In this document: one piece after another, positions 47,401 to 59,070 of the stretch | Layout of the letters: each line of letters starts with the position of its first letter | Numbering within the stretch: position 1 is the first letter of the stretch | Source: Sarcophilus harrisii | Lineage: Eukaryota; Chordata; Mammalia; Dasyuromorphia; Dasyuridae | NCBI RefSeq assembly: GCF_902635505.1 | Contig: NC_045429.1 | Coordinates: 427,331,669-427,395,668 of the forward strand | Direction of reading: 5' to 3' | Length of the DNA stretch: 64,000 bases | The notes under the pieces: model-generated | Seen by the model: only the letters and a program-made list of their open reading frames with translations | What the model was told of the DNA's origin: nothing | Databases searched by the model: none | Made by a program: the position numbers and the translations under genes

Positions 47401-48365
47401 TGTTGTTTAAATCAGTAGGGAAACCCACAACCCTAAAAAACTGCCTTTAAACAACTTTTTGCCACTAATTGAGGAGGCAAATATTTAGAAATATATTAAA
47501 CGTTTAAACAAGTGTCAATAAGCATCACAGTAATAGCTTTAGGAATACAGGGCAAAAAGAGGAGCCGAACTAAGCTGTGGTGAATAAGCGTCTAGAAACT
47601 CTGAGAAAGCATATATAATAGTTAGTTGAAAAGCTCAGTTTATGAAGCTAAGAAAAGGTTAATCTTACATAGATAATTGAGTTGGGAAGGAAAATAGAAG
47701 ATTAGAAAAATTCTTTGGACAAGTGTTTCACTTTTATGTTCTAAGATCAAGTGCCTAGTCCACAGGATAGAGAGAGTTGTAGGCATTAATGGTCCTTAGT
47801 GAAAACTTTTAGCATATTCATTTAAAGAATATAGATTTAAATTTAAAGAGGCATCTGAGTGTAGTGAAAAGAGAGAGCTAGGCTTAAGAGAAATCTTTGT
47901 GCAAATCCTATCTCTTATACATAGTGTCTATGAGACCCCGGGAAAATAAAACTATAAGTTGCAGAAAAGTTGCCAATCCCTGTATCAATGAAGTCACAGG
48001 TCAAGTTTTCATTCCCCTCTAAAAGAACATAAATGGAATGGAGTTTTGGTCACACCATATTATAGTCTTGTATCAATATGCCCCTGTACACTTATTTTAA
48101 GGCCATTTGAAGTTGAAGGCACCATTTCTGGAACCAAATCAAATTTAGTCCGCAGTAAACAAACAAACAAAAAACCCCAGCAACAACCTATTACATTGTT
48201 TTTGCTCTTAATCATGAAAAACCCTTGGAAAATGTGAAGGAATGGAACTTTTTTGGTTGTTGCTCACTTTTGTACATATGGGGATGAGATGGTTATTACT
48301 CATGTTGTGAATTTAATTTTGGCTGTCCATGATAATCTGTCCTGCCCAGTATTCTCCTTTGGGTA

Positions 48366-48397
<32 letters not shown>

Positions 48398-49036
48398 GGT
48401 ATTTCTTATGAAAAATGTCCCTAACATCTTGTCACACATAATAAAAAATGTAATGATTTGGGTATGTGTGTGGGGAGTATGTCAATTTCCAGTCCTTTTG
48501 TTGTAAAGATGAAGAAATGAAACAGAAAAAAAAGTAATTGCCAAACATTTATTAATTGATTTCCATAGTCCAATTATTTCAACAAGAATGTCCCCAAGAT
48601 AGTATCAATGAGCCTCAAAGGGTTATGGGTTGATGGGTCTTGTCCTAGGGTCTAAGGGTACCTGTACAGTCCTCCACACATTTTCCACTATACATTGTCC
48701 CTTCCTCCTAATTAACTCTGGTAGGTCCAGGTACCAATCACTAAGGCAGATCTTCAGAATTCTCTGAGTTGGTTTCATGACCAGCTGAAATTCACAGAGG
48801 TGCAAAGATCTACAACCCTCTCAAGGACTAGGGGAAAGAACTAAAGTACTATAGAATATACTAGACATCTACTTATATATTTATTTGAAATTTGAGTTGT
48901 GGAGTTTTTTAAGAAACACTTTGATTTTGCTTCATGATTTTGTTTGTTGTCTCCAGGCTATTTATTTATTTTGAGAAAACAGTCCTGAATCCAAGTCTTC
49001 TTAATTTTTAAGTGATCAGATTTCAAAATTTAAACA

Positions 49037-49042
49037 TTTATT
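49037..49042 (-). terminator. TCHH: Candidate poly(A) signal of TCHH
   Basis: AATAAA on the minus strand about 540 bp beyond the TCHH stop. A second candidate lies at 48548-48553. The sequence alone does not say which is used. Confidence 0.3.
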
Positions 49043-49580
49043 TCAATTATGGACTGCCTTCACGAGCGCACTGTCTAAAATGGCAAAAAATGAAGCCTTA
49101 AAGCTACAATGGGGGGGTAACTCCCACTCAAAATGTAATCTGGGTTGAAGGAAAGCTGAATTATGTTTTCAGAGAAATCTTAATTTGCACAAACTTTAGA
49201 AATTGACATAGCTTCAAGCCTAATTGCCCCATTCAAGGAAGAACCGCAGATCTTGATTCTTGTGTTAACTCTGACGATCGGATGAACAATCGAATGCAGA
49301 CCCCCCTTAAATTCCTCATTGTTGTTTCTTAATGAACACCACATCTGCATCAAAGACTGAAGACATTCTGTAGTAAAGAACTACAAGAAAGACTGAAGAA
49401 AGAAAGTTAAATTAAACTTTTGGGGGAGGGGCAGAATTCTCCCCGCCCCCCCCTTATTTGGACAGAAAAAGTTTTCCCATAACCAAAAAGAACTTGTGCT
49501 TGATCAATCACTTGGTACGCGGTGTTTTCCATTTCCTGTTGTCTAAACTTTGGTAAGTGATCAGACTTTGACAACTTCTC

Positions 49581-52500
49581 CTATGGACGATATTGGGACC
49601 TTTGTTCTTGAATATATTCATACAGTGGGCTGGAACGGACAATTGGTTTAGAAATTTGACGGGAGCTAAAATCCTGCACCTGCCTACGATTCTTGTCTTC
49701 TTCCCTAGACTGCCTGTCTCGGAGCTGGTCCCGCGTTTGCGCGTCGAACTCTTGACGGTACCGCTGCCCTTCTCCCTCCTGTCTGCGCAGTTGCTCGTCG
49801 CGGACTCTCTTCTCTCGCTCCTGGCGCCTCTGCTCCTGTTCCTGCTCTAGCTCTTGTCTGCGGAGCTGTTCTTCCTCACGGAATCTCCTGGTCGGCTCCT
49901 GGCGTCTCTGTTCTCGTTCCTGCTCTAGCTCTTGTCTGAGGAGCTGTTCTTCCTCACGGAATCTCCTGGCCGGCTCCTGGCGTCTCTGCTCCTGGCGTCT
50001 CTGCTCTCGTTCCTGCTCTAGCTCTTGTCTGCGGAGCTGTTCTTCCTCACGGAATCTCCTGGCCGGCTCCTGGCGCCTCTGCTCCGGTTCCTGCTCTAGC
50101 TCTTGTCTGCGGAGCTGTTCTTCCTCGCGGAATCTCCTGGCCGGCTCCTGGCGCCTCTGCTCCTGGCGTCTCTGCTCTCGTTCCTGCTCTAGCTCTTGTC
50201 TGAGGAGCTGTTCTTCCTCACGGAATCTCCTGGCCGGCTCCTGGCGCCTCTGCTCCGGTTCCTGCTCTAGCTCTTGTCTGCGGAGCTGTTCTTCCTCACG
50301 GAATCTCCTGGCCGGCTCCTGGCGCCTCTGCTCCTGGCGTCTCTGCTCTCGTTCCTGCTCTAGCTCTTGTCTGCGGAGCTGTTCTTCCTCACGGAATCTC
50401 CTGGCCGGCTCCTGGCGCCTCTGCTCCTGGCGTCTCTGCTCTCGTTCCTGCTCTAGCTCTTGTCTGCGGAGCTGTTCTTCCTCACGGAATCTCCTGGCCG
50501 GCTCCTGGCGTCTCTGCTCCTGTTCCTGCTCTAGCTCTTGTCTGCGGAGCTGTTCTTCCTCACGGAATCTCCTGGCCGGCTCCTGGCGTCTCTGCTCCCG
50601 TTCCTGCTCTAGCTCTTGTCTGCGGAGCTGTTCTTCCTCACGGAATCTCCTGGCCGGCTCCTGGCGCCTCTGCTCCGGTTCCTGCTCTAGCTCTTGTCTG
50701 CGGAGCTGTTCTTCCTCACGGAATCTCCTGGCCGGCTCCTGGCGCCTCTGCTCCTGGCGTCTCTCTCGTTCCTGCTCTAGCTCTTGTCTGCGGAGCTGTT
50801 CTTCCTCACGGAATCTCCTGGCCGGCTCCTGGCGTCTCTGCTCCGGTTCCTGCTCTAGCTCTTGTCTGCGGAGCTGTTCTTCCTCACGGAATCTCCTGGC
50901 CGGCTCCTGGCGCCTCTGCTCCTGGCGTCTCTGCTCTCGTTCCTGCTCTAGCTCTTGTCTGAGGAGCTGTTCTTCCTCACGGAATCTCCTGGCCGGCTCC
51001 TGGCGTCTCTGCTCCTGGCGTCTCTGCTCTCGTTCCTGCTCTAGCTCTTGTCTGCGGAGCTGTTCTTCCTCACGGAATCTCCTGGCCGGCTCCTGGCGTC
51101 TCTGCTCCTGGCGTCTCTGCTCTCGTTCCTGCTCTAGCTCTTGTCTGCGGAGCTGTTCTTCCTCACGGAATCTCCTGGCCGGCTCCTGGCGTCTCTGCTC
51201 TCGTTCCTGCTCTAGCTCTTGTCTGAGGAGCTGTTCTTCCTCACGGAATCTCCTGGCCGGTTCCTGGCGCCTCTGCTCCCGTTCTTGCTCTAGCTCTTGT
51301 CTGCGGAGCTGTTCTTCCTCACGGAATCTCCTGGCCGGCTCCTGGCGCCTCTGCTCTTGTTCCTGCTCTAGCTCTTGTCTGCGGAGCTGTTCTTCCTCAC
51401 GGAATCTCCTGGCCGGCTCCTGGCGTCTCTGCTCCTGGCGTCTCTGCTCTCGTTCCTGCTCTAGCTCTTGTCTGCGGAGCTGTTCTTCCTCACGGGATCT
51501 CCTGGCCGGCTCCTGGCGACGTCTTTGTTCCTGCTCCTCTCTGTAAAGCTGTTCTTCCTCACGGAACTTCCTGTCTTGTTCTAGACGTTGTCTCCTTTCT
51601 TCTTCTACCGCTTGCTGGAGACTTTGCTCTTGCTCTCGGAATTTCCTGTCTCGTTCCTGCCTGCGTCTCTGTTCTTGCTCTAGTTCTTCTTCCCTCAGCT
51701 GCTCTTCGCTGGGGAATGTCCCATCTCGTTCTTGGCGGCGTCTCAGCTCTTGTTCTCGTTCCTGGCGACGGAGCTGCTCTTCCTCGCGAAATGTTCTGTC
51801 TTGTTCTTGTCGCCGTCTTAGTTCTTGCTCTCGCTCCTTCCCATAGAACTGCTCTTCTTCTTGTTCCTGCCTGCGTCTCCGTTCCTCTCTTTGCTGCCGG
51901 AGCACGCTCTTCTCCTCCTGGAACTGCCTGTCCCGGGGCTCCTGGGAGCCCCGTTCTTTACGGTATTGTCTGTCTCGTTCCTCAGGGTAGAGCTCTTCTT
52001 CCTCCTGGAGCTGCCTGTCTCGGGTTTGGGTAAGTCTTTTCCTTCTCTCTTGGTCTTGTCTGCGAAATTCCTGCTCCTCACGGAACTTCCTGTCTCTGCT
52101 CTGACGAAATCTTTTCTTTTCTTCATATTCCTCTTGTTCTTCTCGGGACAACTGCTCTTCCTCCAAGAATTTCTCGTCTTGCTCTTGGAGGCGTCTCCTT
52201 TCCTGTGGGAGCCTCCGTTCTTCTTCCTGGGACAGCCCATCTCTTTCTTGGAGACGTTGCTTCTCCGCCTCTCGTTCCTGCCTGGATCTCCGTTCTTCCT
52301 GCTCGTCCTGGTAGAATTGCCTGTCCTGTCCCCGCCGAGATTTCTCGTACCGGGACGGTCTGTCCAGGTCTCCACGACCATACTCGTCCTCATCATCTGC
52401 TGGCCAGTCTCGGACTTGAGAATCGTCTTGCTCCTCTCTCTGTTCATCCTCCCTACGTTTGGAGTAAAGCCTTCGGTTACGTGCTTCATTTTCCTTCTGG

Positions 52501-55500
52501 GGTTGCCACTGCCATTTCAGACGCCGGCTCTGGGCTTCCTCACGGAATGGCAGGTCGCTCTCCTGTTCTTGGAATTCCTCGCTCTCAGGAGATTGTTCTT
52601 CTCTCTCCTGAAATCTGAGCTCCTCCTTCTCCTCCTCCCGGTATTGCCGGTCTCGCTGCTGCAGGCGCGGCCTTTTCTCCTCTCGCTCTTCTTGTCTCCT
52701 TTCTTCCTCCGCCTGGAGCTGTTCTTCTTCCCGGTACTGTCTGTCCCGCTTTTCCTGGCGCCTCCTTTTCTCTAACGCCGCGCGTCTCTTTTCCACCTCC
52801 TGTTCCAGGCGTTGGAGCTGCTCTTCCTCCTCTTGGAGCTGTTCTTCCTCACGGTACTGTCCGTCCCGCTGCTCCCGGCGCCTCCTCTTCTCCTCCCGCT
52901 CCAGACGCTGGAGCTGCTCTTCCTCCTCTTGGAGCTGTTCTTCCTCACGGTACTGTCCGTCCCGCTGCTCCCGGCGCCTCCTCTTCTCCTCCCGCTCCAG
53001 ACGCTGGAGCTGCTCTTCCTCCTCTTGGAGCTGTTCTTCCTCACGGTACTGTCCGTCCCGCTGCTCCTGGCGCCTCCTCTTCTCCTCCCGCTCCAGACGT
53101 TGGAGTTGCTCTTCCTCCTCTTGGAGCTGTTCCTCCTCCTGGAGCTTCTCTCTTTCCCGGTATTGTCCGTCCCGCCGCTCTTGGCGCCTTCTCTTCTCTA
53201 ATTTCTCACGTCTCTTTTCTACCTCCTGTTCCAGACGTTGGAGCTCCTCCTCCTCCTCCTGGAGTTGTTCTTTTTCTTCCTGGAACTTCTCTTCCTCACG
53301 GTACTGTCTGTCCCGCTGCTCCTGGCGCCTTCTCTTCTCTAATTCCTCACGTCTCTGTTCTACCTCCTGCTCCAGGCGCTGGAGCTGCTCTTCGTCCTCT
53401 TGGATCTTCTCGCCTTCCCGGTACTGTTTACCCTGTTCCTCCTGGCGTCTCCTTTTTTCTAATGCCTCTCGTCTCTTTTCTACCTCCCTTTCCAGACGCT
53501 GGAGCTGCTCTTCCTCCTCCTGGACCTGCTCTTCCTCCTCTTGGAGCTGTTCTTCCTCCTCCTGGAGCTGTTCTTTCTCCCGGAACTGTCTGTCCCGCTT
53601 CACTTGACGCCTCTTCTTCTCTAACCCCTCACGTCTCTTTTCTACTTCCCGTTCCAGACGTCGGAGCTGTTTTTCCTCCTCCTTGAGTTGTTCTTCCTCC
53701 CGGTATTGTCTGTTCCGCTGCTCCTGACTCCTTCTCTTCTCTAATTCCTCACGTCTCTTTTCTACCTCCTGCTCCAGGCGCTGGAGGTGCTCTTCCTCTT
53801 CCTGGAGCTGTTCTTCCTCCCGGTACTGTCCGTCCCGCTGCTCTTGGAGCCTTCTCTTCTCTAATTCCTCACGTCTCTTTTCTACCTCCTGCTCCAGGTG
53901 CTGAAGCTGCTCTTCCTCTTCCTGGAGCTGTTCTTCCTCTCTATTCTGTCTGTCTCGCTGCTCTTGGCTCCTTCTCTTTTCCTCCCGTTCCAAGCGCTGG
54001 AGTTGCTCTTCCTCCCGGTACTGTCCATCTCGCTGTTCCTGGCGCCTTCTCTTCTCTAGCTCCTCACGTTTCTTTTCTACCTCCTGTTCCAGACGTCGGA
54101 GTTGCCTTTCCTCCTCCTGGAGCTGTTCTTCCTCCCGGTACTGTCCATCTCGTTCCTCCTGGCGCCTCCTCTTCTCTAACTCCTCACGTCTCTTTTCTAC
54201 CTCCTGTTCCAGACGTTGGAGCTGTTCTTCCTCCTTCCGGAGCTTCTCTTCCTCCCGGTACTGTCCGTCCCGCTGCTCCTGGCGCCTTCTCTTCTCTAGC
54301 TCCTCACGTTTCTCTTCTACCTCCTGTTCCAGACGTCGGAGTTGCCTTTCCTCCTCCTGGAGCTGTTCTTCCTCCCGGTTTTGTCCATCTCGCTCGTCCT
54401 GGCGTCTCCTCTTCTCTAACTCCTTAGGTCTCTTTTGTACCTCCTGTTCCAGACGCTGAAGCTGTTCTTCCTCTTCCTGGAGCTGTTCTTCCTCACGGTA
54501 CTGGCTGTCCTGTTGTTCCTGGCGCCTTCTCTTCTCCTCCCGTTCCAGGCGCTGGAGCTGCTCTTTCTCCTCTTGGAGCTTCTTTTCCTCCCGGTACTGT
54601 CTGTCCCGCTGCTCCTGGCGCTTCCTCTTTTCTAAGGCTTCACGCCTCTTTTCTACCTCCTGTTCCAGGCGCTGGAGCTGCTCTTCCTCCTCCTGGAGCT
54701 GCCTCTCCCTTTGCTCCCGACGTTCCTGCTCGCGGGCTTGTTCAGAGGGCTTGGAGTAGAGGCGGCTTCGGCGTCTTTCGGCTTCTACTTGTGGCAGCCA
54801 TTGGACTTTGAGGTCGCGGCGCCTCTCCTCTTCTTGGCGCTGCCGGTCGCGTATCTGTCGCCGGCGAGCCTGCTCCTCTTCACGCCGCTGTCTTTCCTGC
54901 TCTTCCCCGAAGCTGTCGTAGTCCCCATCCCGCAGCTGCCCGAATCTGTCCTGACGCGGCAGTGCCTCTTCCTCGCGCAGCTGCCTCTCTCGCTCCTGAC
55001 GCCGCTCTCTCTCCTCTCTCTGCTGTCGGCGCCTCGCTTCTTCCTCCAGGAACTGGCCATCCTCCTGTCTGCGGGGCTCAGAGTAGAGTTTGTTCTGCCG
55101 TCCTTGAACTTCCCTTTCGAGTTGCCACTGCAGCCGGAGGCCGCGGCTCTCACCCTGCTCGCGGGTCTGTCTTTCTTCCTGACGTCTCAGCTGGGGCTCT
55201 TCCTCCAAGCTTTGCTCTGCGCGCTCCTGCCTGCTTTCTTCCTGGCGCTCTCTCTGCCGCTCCCTTTGCTGCCTCTCCTGCTCGCGTTTTCCGTACCCTT
55301 CTTCTGCGCGCTCCTGTCTCTGCTCGCGGCGGCGAAGATCTTGTTCGAGCTCTCGTCTCCGTTTCTGCTCCCCTTCTCGAACCTGCCTCTCTCTCTGTTT
55401 TTCCCTTCCCGGTCTTTGCAGTTGCTCGTCGTCCAAGCGCTGGCTCTCGCGCTCCTGGACCTGCCGCTCGCGCTCCTGGAGTCTCCTTTCCAGTTTCTGG

Positions 55501-55847
55501 AGCCGCTTTTCTGGTTCTTGTTGCTGCAGCTGCTCTTCCTTAGAGGCCCTCGGCCTCTCCCGCTGCTGGCGCCCTTCACTTCGCTGCCTCTCGCGTTCCT
55601 GTTGTTCGGCTCGCTGCAGCTCTTCTTCCTCTTGGAGTTGCCTCTCCTGGGCTTCGCGCTTCCTCTGGTTTTCCTCTTGCTTAACTCTTCTTTTCTCTTC
55701 GTTCCCCGTGGCCTGGCTAAGCGCATAATAACAAGCTTGAGCTATTTTGAACAATAGCAAAAGAAACTCTTTGAAATCAACAAACCCATTACAATCTCGA
55801 TCTAGAAGCTGCAGGACCAGGTCCACAGTCTCGGGGTCATGTGGTCT
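49581..55847 (-). CDS. TCHH: TCHH exon 3: second EF-hand and entire repeat body
   Basis: Acceptor TTTTCCTACAG before 55847, then [18 protein letters not shown]. 2088 codons and a stop in one exon, as in other SFTPs. The reading frame has almost no A/T-rich codons, so long antisense and shifted ORFs appear across it and should be ignored. Confidence 0.95.
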   Translation of the reverse strand, partial: RPHDPETVDLVLQLLDRDCNGFVDFKEFLLLLFKIAQACYYALSQATGNEEKRRVKQEENQRKREAQERQLQEEEELQRAEQQERERQRSEGRQQRERPRASKEEQLQQQEPEKRLQKLERRLQERERQVQERESQRLDDEQLQRPGREKQRERQVREGEQKRRRELEQDLRRREQRQERAEEGYGKREQERQQRERQRERQEESRQERAEQSLEEEPQLRRQEERQTREQGESRGLRLQWQLEREVQGRQNKLYSEPRRQEDGQFLEEEARRRQQREERERRQERERQLREEEALPRQDRFGQLRDGDYDSFGEEQERQRREEEQARRRQIRDRQRQEEERRRDLKVQWLPQVEAERRRSRLYSKPSEQAREQERREQRERQLQEEEEQLQRLEQEVEKRREALEKRKRQEQRDRQYREEKKLQEEKEQLQRLEREEKRRRQEQQDSQYREEEQLQEEEEQLQRLEQEVQKRPKELEKRRRQDERDGQNREEEQLQEEERQLRRLEQEVEEKREELEKRRRQEQRDGQYREEEKLRKEEEQLQRLEQEVEKRREELEKRRRQEERDGQYREEEQLQEEERQLRRLEQEVEKKREELEKRRRQEQRDGQYREEEQLQRLEREEKRRSQEQRDRQNREEEQLQEEEEQLQHLEQEVEKRREELEKRRLQEQRDGQYREEEQLQEEEEHLQRLEQEVEKRREELEKRRSQEQRNRQYREEEQLKEEEKQLRRLEREVEKRREGLEKKRRQVKRDRQFREKEQLQEEEEQLQEEEEQVQEEEEQLQRLEREVEKRREALEKRRRQEEQGKQYREGEKIQEDEEQLQRLEQEVEQRREELEKRRRQEQRDRQYREEEKFQEEKEQLQEEEEELQRLEQEVEKRREKLEKRRRQERRDGQYREREKLQEEEQLQEEEEQLQRLEREEKRRRQEQRDGQYREEEQLQEEEEQLQRLEREEKRRRREQRDGQYREEEQLQEEEEQLQRLEREEKRRRREQRDGQYREEEQLQEEEEQLQRLEQEVEKRRAALEKRRRQEKRDRQYREEEQLQAEEERRQEEREEKRPRLQQRDRQYREEEKEELRFQEREEQSPESEEFQEQESDLPFREEAQSRRLKWQWQPQKENEARNRRLYSKRREDEQREEQDDSQVRDWPADDEDEYGRGDLDRPSRYEKSRRGQDRQFYQDEQEERRSRQEREAEKQRLQERDGLSQEEERRLPQERRRLQEQDEKFLEEEQLSREEQEEYEEKKRFRQSRDRKFREEQEFRRQDQERRKRLTQTRDRQLQEEEELYPEERDRQYRKERGSQEPRDRQFQEEKSVLRQQREERRRRQEQEEEQFYGKEREQELRRRQEQDRTFREEEQLRRQEREQELRRRQERDGTFPSEEQLREEELEQEQRRRQERDRKFREQEQSLQQAVEEERRQRLEQDRKFREEEQLYREEQEQRRRQEPARRSREEEQLRRQELEQEREQRRQEQRRQEPARRFREEEQLRRQELEQEQEQRRQEPARRFREEEQLRRQELEQEREQRRQEPARRFREEEQLLRQELEQEREQRRQEPARRFREEEQLRRQELEQEREQRRQEQRRQEPARRFREEEQLRRQELEQEREQRRQEQRRQEPARRFREEEQLLRQELEQEREQRRQEQRRQEPARRFREEEQLRRQELEQEPEQRRQEPARRFREEEQLRRQELEQERERRQEQRRQEPARRFREEEQLRRQELEQEPEQRRQEPARRFREEEQLRRQELEQEREQRRQEPARRFREEEQLRRQELEQEQEQRRQEPARRFREEEQLRRQELEQEREQRRQEQRRQEPARRFREEEQLRRQELEQEREQRRQEQRRQEPARRFREEEQLRRQELEQEPEQRRQEPARRFREEEQLLRQELEQEREQRRQEQRRQEPARRFREEEQLRRQELEQEPEQRRQEPARRFREEEQLRRQELEQEREQRRQEQRRQEPARRFREEEQLLRQELEQEREQRRQEPTRRFREEEQLRRQELEQEQEQRRQEREKRVRDEQLRRQEGEGQRYRQEFDAQTRDQLRDRQSREEDKNRRQVQDFSSRQISKPIVRSSPLYEYIQEQRSQYRP

Positions 55848-58128
55848 CTGTAGGAAAATAAAGGAAAAAGAAAATTTTTGACGATCTAAAGAGGGTTTCT
55901 GAAACCCAAGAGTTTTTAGTTACCCATCATGTTTTGCGAGGTCTTATCATCTAAGAGATTCTTTTTCAAGCAATATGAATGAAATTACTTAGAAGATCCC
56001 GATTCAAATCCCACCCCTGCTGCTTACACCTTACATGACCATGGACAAAGTCATTTAATCTCTATAAATAAGGGAGTCGGATCAGATGGCTTTTGGGATC
56101 CTTTATCGATCTTGATCTATGATCCTATATTCCTCCTTTTCTGCTGTTATTATATGACCTTGAACAAGTCATTTAAACTCTAAGCCTAAGTTTCCTCAAC
56201 TCTAGAATGATAGGGTTGACCAGATGGTCTCTAAGATCCCTTCCTGTTGTAGAACCCTGATTCAAAATTGGAAGTCTTGTTTTCTCCTTGTAAGGTGGGC
56301 GTTTTGTTTTAAAGGTCATAGATACTGGGAATTGTCATATTGTTGTTCTTCTTTTCTAACTCTTCATGATCCCATTTGGGTTTTTCTTGGCAAAGAAACT
56401 GGAGTGGTGTGCCATTTCCTTCTCCAGTTCATTTTACAGTTGAAGAAACTGAGACAAACAGGGTTAAATAACTTGCTCAGGGTCATACAGCTAGTAAGTG
56501 TTTGAAGCCAGATTTGAACTCATGAAGATGAGTCTTCCTGATTACAAACCCATTGTTCTATCCCATGTACTACCTAGTTGCCTTCACTTGTCATATCTAG
56601 CATCCATATATCCTTCATTCACCAACCAATCAATTTATCTCTTTTTTCTGCCTCCATATCTTTTGCAGATTCACTTCAGAGTAATCTCAGACCCAATAAA
56701 CTTCATTATTTATTGATATTGAGTATAAATTCACATTCATCTTCATGGACAAACTGGGAACTTTTGGTGAAATCCAATATTTGTGAAATAGTTTGCAGCT
56801 GTCACATATCTAATATAGTAAGACCTATCTATTTTACAAAAATCAGGAAAAGGTTGTTTTTCATAATTAAAAAGATAACATTTTGGTAGAACAAAATATT
56901 TATTATGGCAGATTTATATTGGAAAACAAACACAAATGAGCTTAAAAGTTAGGAACATTGTTTTGATATCTGTAGTAGTGATAGTCTCAACTTGTTTTGT
57001 TATTTGCTTTTTTAAAAAAATCATTAATATCAGTACCTGGCTTACACTATATTGTTTTAATATTTTCTTATTTTCTCCAGTCATATGTAGAACATTTTTT
57101 AACATTTGTTTTTAAAACTTGGGGGAAAAAAAACCCTCTCTTCCTCTCACATTGAAAAGGCACATGTGAAGTTTTGCAAGTTATGCATTTCCATGAAAGT
57201 CATGTTGCAAACCCCCCCATAGATCTTAACTCTTAACTGTATTCAGCAATGCTGTCAAGATTCTCAAAAGATATATTCAAAGGTATGAAAACTAACTGAT
57301 AAGAGAGGAAGTGCACTTGTGTTTCTATTAATATAGGGACTCCCAGATAAGTTAACTCTCTCCAATAATGCTGATCTTCATCTCTCCCCTCCCCCCGAAA
57401 AAAACTCTCAAGAGAAAAATGTTTTATAAAATTATGGTTTCTTGTGTATTTTGACACAATCAGCTCTTTCTCCAATATGGATAGGATTTTTCATCATAAG
57501 TCCTTTACAACTTAAAAAAAGAAATTTATTTGCATCATATCAAGAGAGGTGGTATACAGTAACATGAGTAATATGAAACCTGCCTCCAAGTTAGGAAGAC
57601 TGAAGTTCAAGTCCCATCTCTGGTACATATTGGCTATATAATCTTGGGTAAATCTCTTAATTCTCAGGATTCTAGGGAACTTGGAGTTGCAGAGAAGATA
57701 AAGATCAGCATTAATTGAAAGAATTAACTTATCTAGGAGTCTCTACTGTCAATGGAATCACAGGTGCACTTTCTCTCCTATCAATTAGTTGTTATACCTT
57801 TGAATACTGTCCTTTGAGAATCTTGATAGCATTGCTGAATTCAGTTAAGAATTAAGCCCAGAAAAAAATGCCTAAATTAGGCTAGACTTATACTATAGAA
57901 AAAGTGCAAAATATTCTTAAATTATTTCCTTGAGCTTTCCCAGAAGCAATTACATTTCTTAGGATCAGTCAGTTCTTTGTCATTTCTTACCCGGAGAATA
58001 TCTCCAAACTCCTTCTGCAGGAGATTCTTCAGAGCTTTTTTGCTTAGTGCTGTTCCACCACAATCACTTTGTACATATTGCTGGTAAACTTCAATGATAT
58101 CAATGATGCTTTTCAGTAGTTGAGGCAT
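49581..58128 (-). CDS. TCHH: Trichohyalin
   Basis: Coding exons 57991-58128 and 49581-55847 give 2134 residues (human about 1943). Trichohyalin is the matrix and cross-bridging protein of the hair inner root sheath and medulla. Family knowledge: transglutaminases join it to keratin filaments, and PADI enzymes convert its Arg to citrulline. Visible parts: S100 head (residues 1-95), Arg/Glu/Gln-rich helical body, central repeats about 433-1116, a spacer, C-terminal repeats about 1493-2043, and the conserved end [21 protein letters not shown] minus its first residue. The second EF loop [12 protein letters not shown] (62-73) keeps D1, D3, N5, D9, E12. Three copies of a WQ...LYS module (near residues 283, 392, 1154) separate the repeat blocks. 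The exon is far more GC-rich than its flanks. The frame is intact throughout. Confidence 0.97.
49860..51510 (-). repeat. TCHH: TCHH C-terminal tandem repeat, about 20 units of 78 or 93 bp
   Basis: Unit [20 protein letters not shown] + EQEREQ (26 residues), or the same with an extra RRQEQ (31 residues). I count about 20 units. Nearly all keep [11 protein letters not shown]. The variation is mostly R/L after EEEQL and R/P/Q in EQEREQ. Very high DNA identity between units indicates recent homogenisation. Confidence 0.93.
52640..54690 (-). repeat. TCHH: TCHH central coiled-coil repeats
   Basis: Two kinds of unit: a long one of about 40 residues ([20 protein letters not shown] + [13 protein letters not shown]) and a short 32-residue one ([20 protein letters not shown] + [12 protein letters not shown]). 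Near 52830-53120 three copies of the short unit are spaced exactly 96 bp and almost identical. Confidence 0.9.
55985..56240 (+). mobile_element. MIR-like remnants in TCHH intron 2
   Basis: GATTCAAATCCCACCCCTGC and ACCTTGAACAAGTCATTTAA. Confidence 0.55.
56335..56585 (-). mobile_element. MAR1-type tRNA SINE, antisense, in TCHH intron 2
   Basis: TTTTTCTTGGCAAAGAAACT, CCATTTCCTTCTCCAGTTCA, GTCATACAGCTAGTAAGTGT and the end GTACTACCTAGTTGCC. Confidence 0.88.
57225..57856. repeat. Long inverted repeat in TCHH intron 2, arms about 170 bp
   Basis: Arm 57225-57395 matches the reverse complement of 57684-57856 with roughly 80% identity by eye, with shared blocks such as CAGCAATGCT, AAGATTCTCAAA, ATTCAAAGGTAT and ATAAGTTAA. 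The loop is about 290 bp. It could be a long-TIR DNA element or an inverted local duplication. Confidence 0.85.
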
Positions 58129-58153
58129 TTTTTCCCTGCAAATTTAAGTAAAC
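57991..58153 (-). CDS. TCHH: TCHH exon 2: start codon and first EF-hand
   Basis: [20 protein letters not shown] start at 58128. 46 codons ending EFGDILR, donor CGG|GTAAGA. Two acceptors are possible, giving 5' borders at 58153 or 58135. The first aligns better with TCHHL1. Coding part 57991-58128. Confidence 0.93.
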
Positions 58154-58439
58154 CTGAAAGAACAAAATAGGGTAATCATGGAATCACTGGGCTTGAGTCA
58201 AAGTTTGTTTCTCTATTCTTAAATAGGTTAACTCCATTTATCTAGTCCATTCTAGGAATAACTATTTCCCTCTGAATAATTATATTTGTTAATAACCTAG
58301 GAGTTAATTTTAATACACTTTAATACACCAATAATACATAATAGTTTTTTTTTTACTGTGGTATTCAAAAGCAATTTATGTATGAATGTTGTCTTTAGAA
58401 AAGAAAGCAAAAATAGTGATAAAGATTGTTGTTAAGATA

Positions 58440-59070
58440 AAGCATGGCACAGTGGATGAAGTACTGGTATGGAAGGTAAGAAGATTAGGTTCAAATCCTG
58501 CCTTTGATGTTTACTAGCTATGTCTTGATTTCTTCAACTTTTCCATCTCTAAATATTGCTGCATGTTATTTATATAGCACTTAAAACAGCTTATGAAGTT
58601 CTATAAATACATGTTGGGAAATAACAGAGAAGTGACCAAGCAGAAAGGTGGTAGGAACAAAGGGCAGGGTGGTAGGTAGAATTGGATTCAGAGTCACAAG
58701 ATGTGACTTTAAAACCTGACTTTCCCACTAATTTTCCACTTGACCCTGGCCAATATCACTTCATCTTTCTGGGATTCAGTTTTCTTATTTGGCAAATAAG
58801 AGGGTGGAGCTAAATCACCACTGAGATACCTTCTAGCTCTAAATCTTAGGAACTTGTGAATCCACTTCAGGTTACTCTGTAGCCAACTCTTGGTTATCTA
58901 ACTTTTGATAAATTTGCATAATATATTCTTCATTGGTACATTTAAAAGAACCAACAAAGAAATAAGACTTAGCTCTTTTGGGCCTCAGTTTTCTTATCTA
59001 TAAAATGAGAAGGTTGGACTCAATACCCCCTAAAATTCTTTTTACCTCCTAATCTGTGATTCTGTGGGAG
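58440..59070 (+). mobile_element. MIR-like remnants in TCHH intron 1
   Basis: About 58665-58860 (TGGATTCAGAGTCACAAGAT, TTCTTATTTGGCAAATAAGA) and 58975-59060 (CTCAGTTTTCTTATCTATAA). The rest of intron 1 to 60144 shows nothing recognised. Confidence 0.5.

Noticed and set aside
51716-55757. Antisense and shifted ORFs of 100-350 codons over TCHH
   Set aside because: They are Leu/Pro/Ser- or Arg/Lys/Ser-rich shadows of the GC-rich, repeat-driven trichohyalin frame. No independent start context, domain or splice signals.
49581-58128. Alternative identity of gene C as repetin, hornerin or filaggrin
   Set aside because: The Arg/Glu/Gln helical repeats and the C-terminus [17 protein letters not shown] are trichohyalin. 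No Ser/Gly/His-rich repeat is present.
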